Assembly (NCBI RefSeq): GCF_002901865.1
Contig: NZ_PPQF01000025.1
Location: 62,001 to 126,000, forward strand
DNA: 64,000 nucleotides
From: Staphylococcus agnetis
GTDB taxonomy: Bacteria > Bacillota > Bacilli > Staphylococcales > Staphylococcaceae
Reading direction: 5' to 3'
Shown here: positions 9,879 to 18,496 of the stretch, one piece after another
Layout: the number at the start of each line of letters is the position of its first letter
Numbering within the stretch: the first letter of the stretch is position 1
The notes under the pieces: model-generated
What the model was told of the DNA's origin: nothing
Seen by the model: only the letters and a program-made list of their open reading frames with translations
Databases searched by the model: none
Made by a program: the position numbers and the translations under genes

Positions 9879-10670
9879 CTATTTATGATACCCACCATTA
9901 GATAAAAGTATATTTAAAACTTCATCGTGACATCCTGGATTACTTATAATAAAAGGACCTCCACGAACAAAATCAATGGCTTTATTATTAAAATCTGTCA
10001 TTTTTAACCCTAATTCTGAAGCAAATAAGAATTGCGCTGCAATGTCCCAAGGTTTAGCATTTGTATGTATATGTGCACCAAACTGTCCAGTACAGACGCG
10101 AATAGAGTCTAAACCACATGCTCCTATGAGTCGGTAAGCAAACGAGGCATCTAATAAATCATGCATCGTTGCATCATTTAACACTTTATTATTAAATGAG
10201 ACAATCAATTCACTTAAAGGCTGTGCTTGAACCTGTTCTAGTCGTTTATGATTCACAAAAGCACCTTCACCTTTTTTGGCATGATATAATGTTTGTCTTG
10301 GAAAATCATAGATATATGATAATGTAGGTGTTCCATCTACAAATAACGCCAAAATGATACAAAAGTCATTTTGTTGTTTGACTAAATTCGCAGTACCATC
10401 AATCGGATCCATCACCCATGTATAACCCTGCTTTAAATCTGTAGTGTCATGATGACTTTCTTCTCCATATAACTTATGATCTGGATATAAGTCTTTTATT
10501 AACCCTTCAAAATTAGATTCTAACGTTTGATCCACGTTTGTTACGAGGTCAAAACGATTCTTTTTCGTATCAGTCTGCATTTGTTTGATAAGTGAAGGAA
10601 TGAGCAAATTTAATCCACGAAACCACGTCTTCACTTCATTATCAATGTCATTGATATCATATTGAGTCAC
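9879..10670 (-). CDS. Inositol monophosphatase family protein
   Basis: A Mg-dependent sugar-phosphatase-fold protein of 263 aa. The metal-binding motif WVMDPIDGTANLV (about 78-90), the earlier Glu in YGEESHH, and the C-terminal KPWDIAAQFL block are the family signature. A GACGLDSIRVCTGQFGAH segment lies between. GGAAGGAGGG lies just before a TTG-GTG pair; I take the GTG at 10670, and the TTG at 10673 is equally possible. The gene precedes lcpC and is followed on the other side by RsaI, the same order as in S. aureus. The true substrate is unknown; SuhB-like naming is conventional only. Confidence 0.87.
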   Translation of the reverse strand: MTQYDINDIDNEVKTWFRGLNLLIPSLIKQMQTDTKKNRFDLVTNVDQTLESNFEGLIKDLYPDHKLYGEESHHDTTDLKQGYTWVMDPIDGTANLVKQQNDFCIILALFVDGTPTLSYIYDFPRQTLYHAKKGEGAFVNHKRLEQVQAQPLSELIVSFNNKVLNDATMHDLLDASFAYRLIGACGLDSIRVCTGQFGAHIHTNAKPWDIAAQFLFASELGLKMTDFNNKAIDFVRGGPFIISNPGCHDEVLNILLSNGGYHK

Positions 10671-10795
10671 CAAATTGATTCCCTCCTTCCACGGATTGCT
10701 TTTATTATACCCTCTATCGTAATTCAATACCAACCGTTATTAATATATTAATAAAATCAATTATATAAGTAATAAGTTCACGTAATTATCCGAAC

Positions 10796-10956
10796 AAAAA
10801 AACCGATTGGATAAACCAACCGGCATAGAAAGGAAAGTAAGTAATAAATATTGAAGATGTTTAACTAGCCATAAGTACAACTTATCATGTCAAACTTTAC
10901 TATCATAAGATAGTTTACCCCTCGTTTGATGATGCTGCACCATCCCCTAGTAGCTA
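10796..10956 (-). ncRNA. rsaI: Small regulatory RNA RsaI (RsaOG)
   Basis: A free-standing minus-strand transcription unit in the gap between the inositol-phosphatase gene and an HTH regulator gene, where RsaI lies in S. aureus. The promoter has TATAGT (10963-10968), a 17-bp spacer and TTACAT (10986-10991). The unit ends at a GC-rich hairpin, CCGGTTGG-loop-CCAATCGG, followed by seven T (to about 10796). The inferred length of about 160 nt is near the published length of roughly 145 nt. The transcript carries two AGGGG motifs (CUAGGGGAUGG and CGAGGGGUAA) and no credible reading frame. The identity rests on synteny, size and CcpA control; I could not align it to Rfam. Confidence 0.82.
10798..10822 (-). 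terminator. RsaI terminator
   Basis: Stem 10803-10810 with 10815-10822 (one mismatch), 4-nt loop, and a minus-strand T run. Confidence 0.85.
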
Positions 10957-10985
10957 ATTTATACTATATCATAATTTTTTAAATA

Positions 10986-11004
10986 ATGTAAGCGTTTTCT
11001 TACA
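10986..11004 (-). promoter_or_regulatory. CcpA (cre) site over the RsaI -35 element
   Basis: ATGTAAGCGTTTTCTTAC fits the cre consensus WTGNAANCGNWNNCW without mismatch at 10986-11000, and the palindrome extends to 11004 (TGTAAG...CTTACA). It overlaps the -35 box of the RsaI promoter, the geometry expected for repression. CcpA repression of RsaI is established in S. aureus. Confidence 0.88.
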
Positions 11005-11153
11005 ATTTATTGAATTTTTTTATGGGTGACTCTTGTTTAATTTATGTTCCTTGATTTCAGTACGTTATGTGCGTATAAACCTTATTAATAAGTGTTCTAT
11101 CATTTATGTGGTAAACTATTTATAAGATATAACACGATGCGGAGGTGTGGAGT

Positions 11154-11849
11154 GTGAATAAAGAAACGCGTCAGTCAAAAATAATTCAACTCATTCAAAA
11201 ACAAAATCAAATATCTGCAGTCGAATTAGCTCGTAAACTTCAAGTTTCTAAAAGAACCATTCTTCGTGATATCCAAGAATTAGAAGCAAAAGGTGTTCAA
11301 ATCTTAGCACATGCTGGTAAAAATGGTGGCTATAAAATTCAATCTCGTCCTCAAAATATTAAGCTTGATCTTACAGATGACGAAGTGATGGCCCTATATT
11401 TAATTTTGAATGAGCGCATACATCAAACGTCATTACCTTTTAAAAATGAAATACATCAACTCATTCAAAAATTAAAGCGGCAACCCAACACCGCGCTTCG
11501 CCGTCAATTAAAGGAATTGGACCAATATATTGTCTTTGAAGATGATACACACACGACACTCCCACCACTTTTTAAAAACATATTAATTTATTGTCATGAG
11601 CGCAAAGTTATGGGATTGTACTTTCATCCCTCAGTGCAACAACGTCAACAATTTGCAAATGTCGTCTTTATCGGATTACTTTGTAAAAATGCGGAATGGA
11701 AAGCGATCATCTATCATATCGGTGGAGATTATACTGAAATCATCGATATATCTTCAATTGATGACATTGATTACAGTTTCCATAAATCTATTCAAACGAA
11801 TGATATTACGATTGCAAATTACCGTGATTATTTACAACATAATGCGTAA
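11154..11849 (+). CDS. HTH transcriptional regulator (DeoR/HTH_11-WYL type)
   Basis: A putative DNA-binding regulator of 231 aa. An N-terminal winged helix (about 1-60) with SAVELARKLQVSKRTILRDIQELEAKG is the HTH_11/DeoR class. A middle linker and a C-terminal region (about 140-225) with YCHERKVMGLYFHP resemble a degenerate WYL-type ligand-binding domain. GGAGGTG sits six bases before the GTG at 11154; a GTG at 11145 lies inside that site. It is monocistronic, ending at a strong hairpin. The ligand and targets are unknown. It sits beside RsaI, but nothing shows that it controls it. Confidence 0.8.
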   Translation: MNKETRQSKIIQLIQKQNQISAVELARKLQVSKRTILRDIQELEAKGVQILAHAGKNGGYKIQSRPQNIKLDLTDDEVMALYLILNERIHQTSLPFKNEIHQLIQKLKRQPNTALRRQLKELDQYIVFEDDTHTTLPPLFKNILIYCHERKVMGLYFHPSVQQRQQFANVVFIGLLCKNAEWKAIIYHIGGDYTEIIDISSIDDIDYSFHKSIQTNDITIANYRDYLQHNA

Positions 11850-11863
11850 GCCAAAATATGGAT

Positions 11864-11912
11864 CAGCCAACAAAGTTCATTTATGAATGCGTTTTGTTGG
11901 CTGTTTTAATTT
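11864..11912 (+). terminator. Terminator of the HTH regulator
   Basis: CAGCCAACAAA (11864-11874) pairs with TTTGTTGGCTG (11893-11903), followed by TTTTAATTT. The hairpin belongs to the same look-alike group as those near 50.05 and 51.95 kb. In 11913-12071 I see nothing further. Confidence 0.85.
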
Positions 11913-12071
11913 ATAGGATTGTTAACCCATCCCCTTATATGAAATAGAAGACACATTCTTAACGTCTATCAATCTTACATAGATTTAATGGAGCACTCAC
12001 AGACGCTTTCACTTGAAATGAGTAATAAAATTGCGCTCTAACTGTAGCTTCATTTTTCAAAATATGACATA

Positions 12072-12803
12072 TCAATTTAGCATATTGATACAATATGCAA
12101 TAAAATTATTAAGGATATGAAAGGAGATGGCCACCCCTAAATTACGTCCACTCTTTATGTAAAGAAAAACTAAGGGAATGGCAATGATTAAATAATCAAT
12201 AATTTCAATCCAATTCGATATTTCGATTAAATGCATCGCAGAAAACAGCACTATAGAAACGATGCTCATCACAATAAAATTAAGCTTCTTACCTAATTCA
12301 CCGATTAAAATATGCCTAAAAAATATTTCTTCAACAATAGGCCCGGCAAATACAATTAATAGAAAGTTATATAATGTAAGCTCAGGTATGGATAACAATT
12401 GGTTAATCACTTGTTCATTTTGAGTTGTTTCTGTCGTGTATATATTTGGAAATAGGTCTTTCACCCAACCATAAGCCCAAGCCACTCCAAAAGTAACTAT
12501 ATAAGCGCAAATGATCCATAGCCAATAACATTTCAACCCATTCCACCACTGTCGCATCCACGTTTTGAATAAGTCGATGTTAAGGCACAAAAAGGCAGTA
12601 ATGACTAGGATATAGGTGAACAATTGCGTAAGAACGTTAATTTCATCTATTCCAATGAGCGTAAAGTTTTCTATAAGAAGTGCTTCTTCAAAAATTGCCT
12701 TAGTAAAAACGATATAAATTATAGTACCGATAAATGTGACTATGATGATTGGCACCAGACTAAAATCACGCCATCTGATATCTCGCCAACGATATTTCTC
12801 CAT
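12072..12803 (-). CDS. CPBP family intramembrane metalloprotease (CAAX-like)
   Basis: A polytopic membrane protein of 243 aa with about seven helices. The Abi/CAAX-protease motifs are intact: EEIFFRHILIGEL (motif 1, Glu-Glu-x3-Arg), FSAMHLIEI (motif 2, His) and FHILNNFIAY (motif 3, His/Asn). GGGAGGT precedes the ATG. It stands alone between an HTH gene and the small ORF before the mur operon. Many such proteins in Gram-positives act in bacteriocin self-immunity or signalling, but no bacteriocin gene is visible next to it, so the role is open. Confidence 0.82.
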   Translation of the reverse strand: MEKYRWRDIRWRDFSLVPIIIVTFIGTIIYIVFTKAIFEEALLIENFTLIGIDEINVLTQLFTYILVITAFLCLNIDLFKTWMRQWWNGLKCYWLWIICAYIVTFGVAWAYGWVKDLFPNIYTTETTQNEQVINQLLSIPELTLYNFLLIVFAGPIVEEIFFRHILIGELGKKLNFIVMSIVSIVLFSAMHLIEISNWIEIIDYLIIAIPLVFLYIKSGRNLGVAISFHILNNFIAYCINMLN

Positions 12804-12897
12804 ACATACCTCCCAAATTCTAAAATTTTATATCAATATGGTCATTATAAATACCAATATGTTATAATCCTATATAAAATTTGAAAGGAAAACAACT

Positions 12898-13233
12898 ATG
12901 CATCAATACAATGTTCCAAAATACTCCGAAGCTATTCTATTTTTAAATGACTGTCATAAAATGGCACTTTCTTTTCAACTGCTCTACAGAGAAAAGCCTG
13001 AAGATGCACATGACCTCTTGCATACGTTACACGCTACTTTAACAACAGCCTACAAACATTTACCCCCTCCACAGTCGACTTCATCTCCTTCGTATGACTA
13101 TGCAACATTTTACCAATGTATTCACCATTTATATCACAACCCCTTAACACGTATCGATATAGGAAATCAAATGTGTGTGACACAAAATTATATAGATCAC
13201 ATCTTACACGCAAAATCGCACCTCCAAACCTAA
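12898..13233 (+). CDS. Hypothetical protein upstream of the mur operon
   Basis: A 111-aa cytosolic protein rich in His, Tyr and Leu, with two helical parts joined by a Pro/Ser-rich linker (PPPQSTSSPSYDY, about residues 59-71). I recognise no family. The C-terminal IDIGNQMCVTQNYIDHIL could be a helix-turn-helix, but this is weak. AAAGGA lies 9-10 bases before the ATG, and a TATAAT-like element precedes it at about 12862. It lies upstream of mupG, separated by a promoter/cre region. It does not resemble the RpiR-type MurR expected with this operon. Confidence 0.55.
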   Translation: MHQYNVPKYSEAILFLNDCHKMALSFQLLYREKPEDAHDLLHTLHATLTTAYKHLPPPQSTSSPSYDYATFYQCIHHLYHNPLTRIDIGNQMCVTQNYIDHILHAKSHLQT

Positions 13234-13242
13234 AAATTAAAA

Positions 13243-13275
13243 ATGTAAGCGTTTTAATCTCTTTTCATATATAAT
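13243..13275 (+). promoter_or_regulatory. mur operon promoter with cre-like site
   Basis: ATGTAAGCGTTTTAA (13243-13257) matches the cre consensus except for the conserved C near the 3' end. A TATAAT -10 lies at 13270-13275 and mupG starts 42 bp later. No good -35 is visible. Carbon catabolite control of amino-sugar recycling is biologically expected. Confidence 0.6.
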
Positions 13276-13316
13276 TAATTTAACACTATCTCTTTTACAA
13301 TGAAGGAGGTTTAACG

Positions 13317-14363
13317 ATGTTAGGATTTTCTGTTTATCTTGGTACACCGCTGAATGTAAACAATATATCACAAATGATAGCGCTTGGTTATGATACCGTG
13401 TTTACCTCTCTCCAAATACCCGAAGAATTACATATCGCACCACAATTTGAAGCGCTATTATCACAATTATCTCATCATGATATCACACTCATTATAGACA
13501 CGAATGAATCGAATATTACATCACAGCTTTTTTCGCAACTCGCTAAATATCCCTCAATAGAATACGTCATTCGTATTGACGAAGGGACTTCCCTTTCATT
13601 AGTGAACGCCATTATACAACACGCACATAAGTGTTGTATCAATGCAAGTACGGTTTCTGAGCACTTTTTAAATATCATAAGCTCACATCCACGAATTCAA
13701 CCTCATCTCATTTATTTGCATAACTATTATCCACGACCTGACACCGGATTGAGTCGCTCTTTTTTACAAGATCAAAATATACGCATACGCAACTATCATA
13801 CCGACGCTCAAATATTAGCTTTTATTCCAGGGGAGACATATCGTGCACCCCTCTATAAAGGTTTACCGACTTTAGAATGTACTAGACATTGTCATCCTTG
13901 TCTTGCCGCACTCACATTAAAGGCTTTAAATATTGATGGCATCATTATCGGTGACCTATCTGTATCTACAAGAACTGCACAACGTTTAGTTCAAATGATT
14001 CAACATAATCATTTTATTTTACCGTGTCACCTTGTTAGTGGTGTAGATGACGCATTAATTTTAAAAACACACCAATCTAGACCTGATTGCGCGGCACATG
14101 TCATTCGTTCCCAATTTTCTCGCCAACATGTGGACGCATCTATCCCACCTTTCAACATTGAACCTAGAGCTAAAGGCACCATCACGATTGATAATGAACG
14201 TAATGGCCGTTATATGGGGGAACTCCAAATTACAAAAATCAATTTAAAACCGCATCCGCATGTTAATGTTGTAGGCACGCTTACTAAAGAAGGTTTACCT
14301 TATTTAAATTATTTCGACGCGTCAACTACATTTACATTTGTTTTAGCGGAGGAGGATGAGTGA
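13317..14363 (+). CDS. mupG: 6-phospho-N-acetylmuramidase MupG (DUF871)
   Basis: A cytosolic glycosidase of 348 aa that splits MurNAc-6-phosphate-GlcNAc taken up by MurP. An N-terminal TIM-barrel part carries the family start MLGFSVYLG and blocks such as IPGETYRAPLYKGLPTLE. The smaller C-terminal domain contains FNIEPRAKGTITIDNERNGRYMGELQI. Length equals the S. aureus enzyme (about 350 aa). GGAGG precedes the ATG. The stop overlaps the murQ start (TGATG), so the genes are coupled. It is the first gene of mupG-murQ-murP, the peptidoglycan turnover recycling operon of staphylococci. Confidence 0.92.
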   Translation: MLGFSVYLGTPLNVNNISQMIALGYDTVFTSLQIPEELHIAPQFEALLSQLSHHDITLIIDTNESNITSQLFSQLAKYPSIEYVIRIDEGTSLSLVNAIIQHAHKCCINASTVSEHFLNIISSHPRIQPHLIYLHNYYPRPDTGLSRSFLQDQNIRIRNYHTDAQILAFIPGETYRAPLYKGLPTLECTRHCHPCLAALTLKALNIDGIIIGDLSVSTRTAQRLVQMIQHNHFILPCHLVSGVDDALILKTHQSRPDCAAHVIRSQFSRQHVDASIPPFNIEPRAKGTITIDNERNGRYMGELQITKINLKPHPHVNVVGTLTKEGLPYLNYFDASTTFTFVLAEEDE

Positions 14364-15259
14364 TGAACCAAAAAATAACAGAACAAAGTAATCCAAAATC
14401 ATTACATTTAGATGAAATGTCTACAATTGACATACTCCAACTCATGAATGAAGAGGATCAAAGGTTAACTACAATTATCGGTCAACATTTACATGAAATC
14501 GAACGTGTCATCGCATTGACGACGAAAGTTTACCAAAATGGGGGGAAGGTCATCTATATAGGTGCGGGTACGAGTGGACGTCTAGGTGTTCTCGATGCAG
14601 CTGAATTAATCCCAACATTTAACGCAGACCCCAACCGTTATTTCGGATTAATAGCAGGCGGATTCGAAGCAATGACACGTGCGATTGAAGGTGCTGAAGA
14701 TTTAAAAACACAAGGTGCTCAAGATTTAAAAAATGTAAACTTAACTTCTCAAGACGTTGTTATTGGTATAGCTGCGAGCGGTAGTACACCTTATGTATTA
14801 GGCGCATTAACTTATGCACAAAATATCCAATGTCATACAGTTGCATTAAGTTGTAATCATAACACGCCTATTAGCAAGCATGCTGACATCCCTATTGAGA
14901 TAGCAGTTGGTCCAGAAATCGTAACAGGCTCTACGCGATTAAAAGCGGGATCCGTTCAAAAAATGATTTTAAATATGATTTCAACTATAACAATGGTTCG
15001 CGTTGGAAAAGTTTATAACAATTTAATGATTGATGTTCAAGCAACGAATGATAAACTCATCGATCGTGCGCTTCATATGATTCAAATGATTACTGGTTTA
15101 GATACTCTTGAAAGTAAAGCATTATATGAGGCGGCTCATCATCAGGTCAAAACTGCGATTGTTATGCATTTTAAAGAGATGCGTTTTGACGACGCAGAAC
15201 ACTGCCTTAAACTTCATCATGGCGTCGTGAAGGATGTATTGAAATCAAAAAACTTGTAA
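14363..15259 (+). CDS. murQ: N-acetylmuramic acid 6-phosphate etherase
   Basis: A SIS-domain enzyme of 298 aa that cleaves the lactyl ether of MurNAc-6P to GlcNAc-6P and D-lactate. Hallmarks are [23 protein letters not shown] (about 63-85), [23 protein letters not shown]-like [26 protein letters not shown] and the C-terminal helical part. The start is the ATG at 14363, whose first base is shared with the mupG stop; GGAGGATGA precedes it. The catalytic Glu of the family falls in the DAAELIP and GAEDL segments. Confidence 0.95.
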   Translation: MNQKITEQSNPKSLHLDEMSTIDILQLMNEEDQRLTTIIGQHLHEIERVIALTTKVYQNGGKVIYIGAGTSGRLGVLDAAELIPTFNADPNRYFGLIAGGFEAMTRAIEGAEDLKTQGAQDLKNVNLTSQDVVIGIAASGSTPYVLGALTYAQNIQCHTVALSCNHNTPISKHADIPIEIAVGPEIVTGSTRLKAGSVQKMILNMISTITMVRVGKVYNNLMIDVQATNDKLIDRALHMIQMITGLDTLESKALYEAAHHQVKTAIVMHFKEMRFDDAEHCLKLHHGVVKDVLKSKNL

Positions 15260-15272
15260 GGGGATGTGTCAT

Positions 15273-16682
15273 ATGCAAAAAGAAAAAGTACTTGCTGAAC
15301 AATTGATATTACATGTCGGAGGCGTGGACAACATTCGCTCTATCATCCACTGCATGACGCGCATTCGATTAGATATTCGGGATAGTGATAAAGTAGATAA
15401 AGTTGCGATTAAAGCCACTGAAGGCGTGCTTGGCATCGTTGAGGATGAAAGATTGCAAATTGTTGTTGGCCCTGGTGTCGTCAATAAAGTTGCAAGTCAT
15501 ATGGCTAACATGACAGGTGTAAAACTTGGAGAAGAGATTCCTCAGGGCAACGCTCAATCGCTTGAAGCACATACGAAAGCTAAATACCAGTCCAAACCTA
15601 ACCTGTTTAAACGCATTGCCAAAACCATTGCTAATATTTTTATTCCTTTAATTCCCGCTTTTGTCGGCGCCGGATTAATAGGTGGCATTGCAGCAATTCT
15701 CAATAATTTACTAAGTGCAGGTACAATTGAAGCAACATGGATTAAACAATTAGCACTCGTTTTCGATATTATTAAAAATGGAATGCTCGCTTATTTAGCA
15801 ATCTTTACAGGATTTAATGCCGCTCGAGAGTTCAATGCTACACCAGGATTAGGCGGCGTCATTGGTGGTACGACGTTGCTAACAGGTATGTCTCCCGAGA
15901 ACCCATTGCCTAACATCTTTACAGGCGAAGGGTTATTAGCTGGTCAAGGCGGTATCATTGGGGTCATTCTAGCTGTATGGGTTTTAAGTCTCATCGAACG
16001 ACAATTACACAAAATTGTCCCTAATGCTGTAGATATCATCGTAACACCAACCCTTACATTACTCATTGTAGGTCTATTAACCATTTTCATTTTGATGCCT
16101 ATCGCAGGTTGGATTTCAGATGGTCTTGTAGGCGTTGTGAATGGCGTCATTAATCATGGCGGAATATTTAGCGGTTTCATTTTTGGCACTTTTTTCTTAC
16201 CGCTTGTGATGTTTGGCTTACATCATATATTTACACCCATTCATATTGAAATGATTAATCAATCTGGTGCCACATACCTTTTACCGATTGCAGCAATGGC
16301 AGGTGCTGGACAAGTGGGTGCATGTTTAGCATTGTGGTGTAAAAGTAAACGCAATCCTTTACTGAGAGATGTATTAAAAGGTGCATTACCTGTAGGGTTC
16401 TTAGGGATCGGAGAACCCCTTATTTACGGGGTCACTTTACCACTTGTAAGACCGTTCTTCACTGCTTGTATTGCTGGTGGTATTGGAGGTGCCGTTATAA
16501 GTGGCATTGGTCATATTGGGGCAAGTGCAATTGGTCCTAGCGGGCTTTCTCTCTTACCACTCATTACACACAACATGTTTTTAGGCTATTTAGCAGGTTT
16601 ACTTGCTGCTTATGTGAGTGGATTTATACTTACATTTTTATTTGGTTCACCTAAACCACTTATCGATCAATTTGGTAAATAA
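15273..16682 (+). CDS. murP: PTS MurNAc-GlcNAc permease EIIBC
   Basis: A phosphotransferase permease of 469 aa that imports and 6-phosphorylates MurNAc(-GlcNAc). The N-terminal EIIB domain (1-90) has the phosphorylated Cys in [14 protein letters not shown] (about residue 27). The EIIC domain (about 110-465) has roughly ten helices and the conserved [18 protein letters not shown] loop. No EIIA domain is fused, so it must borrow a glucose-type EIIA. AAGGGGA precedes the ATG at 15273; an in-frame ATG at 15264 overlaps that site. It ends the operon at a strong terminator. The murR regulator gene that follows in S. aureus is absent. Confidence 0.93.
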   Translation: MQKEKVLAEQLILHVGGVDNIRSIIHCMTRIRLDIRDSDKVDKVAIKATEGVLGIVEDERLQIVVGPGVVNKVASHMANMTGVKLGEEIPQGNAQSLEAHTKAKYQSKPNLFKRIAKTIANIFIPLIPAFVGAGLIGGIAAILNNLLSAGTIEATWIKQLALVFDIIKNGMLAYLAIFTGFNAAREFNATPGLGGVIGGTTLLTGMSPENPLPNIFTGEGLLAGQGGIIGVILAVWVLSLIERQLHKIVPNAVDIIVTPTLTLLIVGLLTIFILMPIAGWISDGLVGVVNGVINHGGIFSGFIFGTFFLPLVMFGLHHIFTPIHIEMINQSGATYLLPIAAMAGAGQVGACLALWCKSKRNPLLRDVLKGALPVGFLGIGEPLIYGVTLPLVRPFFTACIAGGIGGAVISGIGHIGASAIGPSGLSLLPLITHNMFLGYLAGLLAAYVSGFILTFLFGSPKPLIDQFGK

Positions 16683-16685
16683 TAA

Positions 16686-16742
16686 AATACAAAAGACCCT
16701 CAAAATTTGTTAAACAACTTAATTTTGAGGGTCTCTTGTATT
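16686..16742. terminator. Bidirectional terminator, murP / amino-acid permease
   Basis: A long inverted repeat, AATACAAAAGACCCTCAAAATT with its near-complement (one bulge), lies between the convergent genes. A-rich and T-rich flanks suit both directions. Confidence 0.88.
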
Positions 16743-16775
16743 GACATTAAACGTTTCAAATCAAACGTTAACGTA

Positions 16776-18167
16776 TTATAGTTTAAATTCCTCTTTACTT
16801 AATTTATGGTAACCTCTCATAAAGAAGAAGAGCGCCATAAATCCTAAAAATACAAATCCAATAATGACAGAAACACGTGTTTCAGCATTGATGACCATTC
16901 CAATTAAAACGAGCATAAAAAATGCAATCGTTAAGTAGTTAGAAAACGGAGCAAATGGCATTTTGAAAGGATGATCTTGAATTTTTTCAGGATATTTTCT
17001 TCTGAATTGAATATGACTGAATAAAATCATAAACCATGGAATCATACCTGGTAAAATTGAGGCACTATATACATAAACGAATATATTCTCTGCACCATCA
17101 ATGATTAAAGGTAAAACAATATTTAAAATAACGCCAATGAAAATACCAATTGACACAGCAATAACCGTATAGAAAGGTACCCCATTTTTCATAACACGTG
17201 TAAAGATTTTTGGTAAGTGACCATGTTGCGCTAACGTATATATCATACGACTTGAGCTGAAAATACCCGCATTACAACCTGACATTGCTGCTGTTATCAC
17301 GACAAAGTTAATTAAACCAGCTGCAATCGTAATACCAACTTTAGAGAAAGTTGCGACAAATGGACTACCAAGATCTTGAAGCTGATTCCAAGGATAAACT
17401 GTAACGATAACAAAAATAGCACCAATATAGAATATTAATATACGCCAAATGACTCCATTCACTGCACGTTTAATGTTCTTTTGAGGGTCTTTTGTTTCCC
17501 CAGCAGTAATCCCTATTAATTCAACACCTTGATAAGAACCAATGACAATTGATAATGCAAAGAAGAATCCCATGATTCCATTTGGTAAAAAGCCACCATG
17601 TGCCCATAAATTGCTTAAACCAATTGGATTCCCTCCATTACCTAATCCAAAGAATATTAAACCGAAACCGGCAATAATCATTAAAATAATTGTGACAATT
17701 TTGATTGTAGCAAACCAGAATTCAAATTCTCCAAATGCTTTTACAGATACTGCATTAGCTGCAGCAAGTAAAATAACAACGATAACACCTGGTATCCATG
17801 TGGGTAACTCGGGCCACCAAAAATTCATATATTCACCGACCGCTATAACTTCAGACATCCCAACTACAATCCATTGGAATATATTTGCCCATGATGTAAC
17901 ATAGCCTGCAACAGGATGTATGTAATCCGTGGCATAGTTTGCAAATGATCCTGTTGTCGGATATAAGTAAACCATTTCACCCATCGCACGCATTACTAAA
18001 AATAGAAAAATTCCGGCAATTAAGTATGCGAAAATAACAGCAGGTCCTGTCCATTTAATTGTGCTCGATGCCCCCATGAATAGGCCTACACCGATTGTAC
18101 CGCCAAGTGCGATCATCTGGATTTGTCTCGAACTTAGCCCTCTGTGTAACTCTTGATTATCTTTCAT
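16776..18167 (-). CDS. Amino-acid permease, AAT/APC family
   Basis: A proton-driven amino-acid permease of 463 aa with twelve predicted helices. The first-helix motif MIALGGTIGVGLFMGASSTI and the following GPAVIFAYLIAG and MGEMVYLYPTTGSFANYA blocks define the AAT branch (proline, GABA, D-Ala/Gly/Ser, lysine permeases). ELIGITAGETKDPQKNIKRAVNGVIWRI in the middle is also diagnostic. The substrate cannot be chosen by eye. Its minus-strand promoter has TATAAT at 18225-18230 with TTTTCA 16 bp further upstream. GGGGAG precedes the ATG. Confidence 0.9.
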   Translation of the reverse strand: MKDNQELHRGLSSRQIQMIALGGTIGVGLFMGASSTIKWTGPAVIFAYLIAGIFLFLVMRAMGEMVYLYPTTGSFANYATDYIHPVAGYVTSWANIFQWIVVGMSEVIAVGEYMNFWWPELPTWIPGVIVVILLAAANAVSVKAFGEFEFWFATIKIVTIILMIIAGFGLIFFGLGNGGNPIGLSNLWAHGGFLPNGIMGFFFALSIVIGSYQGVELIGITAGETKDPQKNIKRAVNGVIWRILIFYIGAIFVIVTVYPWNQLQDLGSPFVATFSKVGITIAAGLINFVVITAAMSGCNAGIFSSSRMIYTLAQHGHLPKIFTRVMKNGVPFYTVIAVSIGIFIGVILNIVLPLIIDGAENIFVYVYSASILPGMIPWFMILFSHIQFRRKYPEKIQDHPFKMPFAPFSNYLTIAFFMLVLIGMVINAETRVSVIIGFVFLGFMALFFFMRGYHKLSKEEFKL

Positions 18168-18422
18168 GATAACTCCCCATCTCCTTAATATTATAAGGGT
18201 TTTCTAATTTTCCATCATGACGCTATTATACTACAATTTCAAAAACTGAAAAGTGTATTTTTTAAAATTTTGTAAGTGCTTTCATAAAATATATTGCATT
18301 TTTCACCTAAAAACAATTGTGCTAGGCGACCAACCTTTGTCCCTTTAAAGCGTTATGAAAACGCTTTTATAAAATATTATTCACTTGCACAACATCATAA
18401 CCTAAAGCAATTGCTAAAAATT

Positions 18423-18464
18423 ATTTGTGATTATATTCACAAATATAGTTGCACCCTTTATAAT
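18423..18464 (+). promoter_or_regulatory. Promoter with a perfect Rex operator, FNT channel gene
   Basis: TTGTGATTATATTCACAA (18425-18442) matches the Rex consensus TTGTGA-N6-TCACAA exactly and extends to an 8-bp arm on each side. Its right half contains the -35 TTCACA (18436-18441), 17 bp before the -10 TATAAT (18459-18464). Rex would thus block transcription when NADH is low and release it in fermentation. Confidence 0.88.
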
Positions 18465-18496
18465 GTAGAAGTATATCTTATAAAGGAGTGCATGTC

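Noticed and set aside
12072..12803. CPBP protease as part of a bacteriocin or defence cluster
   Set aside because: No bacteriocin precursor, modification enzyme or ABC exporter lies next to it.
18271..18284. Cre-like TGAAAGCACTTACA upstream of the amino-acid permease
   Set aside because: The central CG is CA and the site lies upstream of the -35, so support is too weak.
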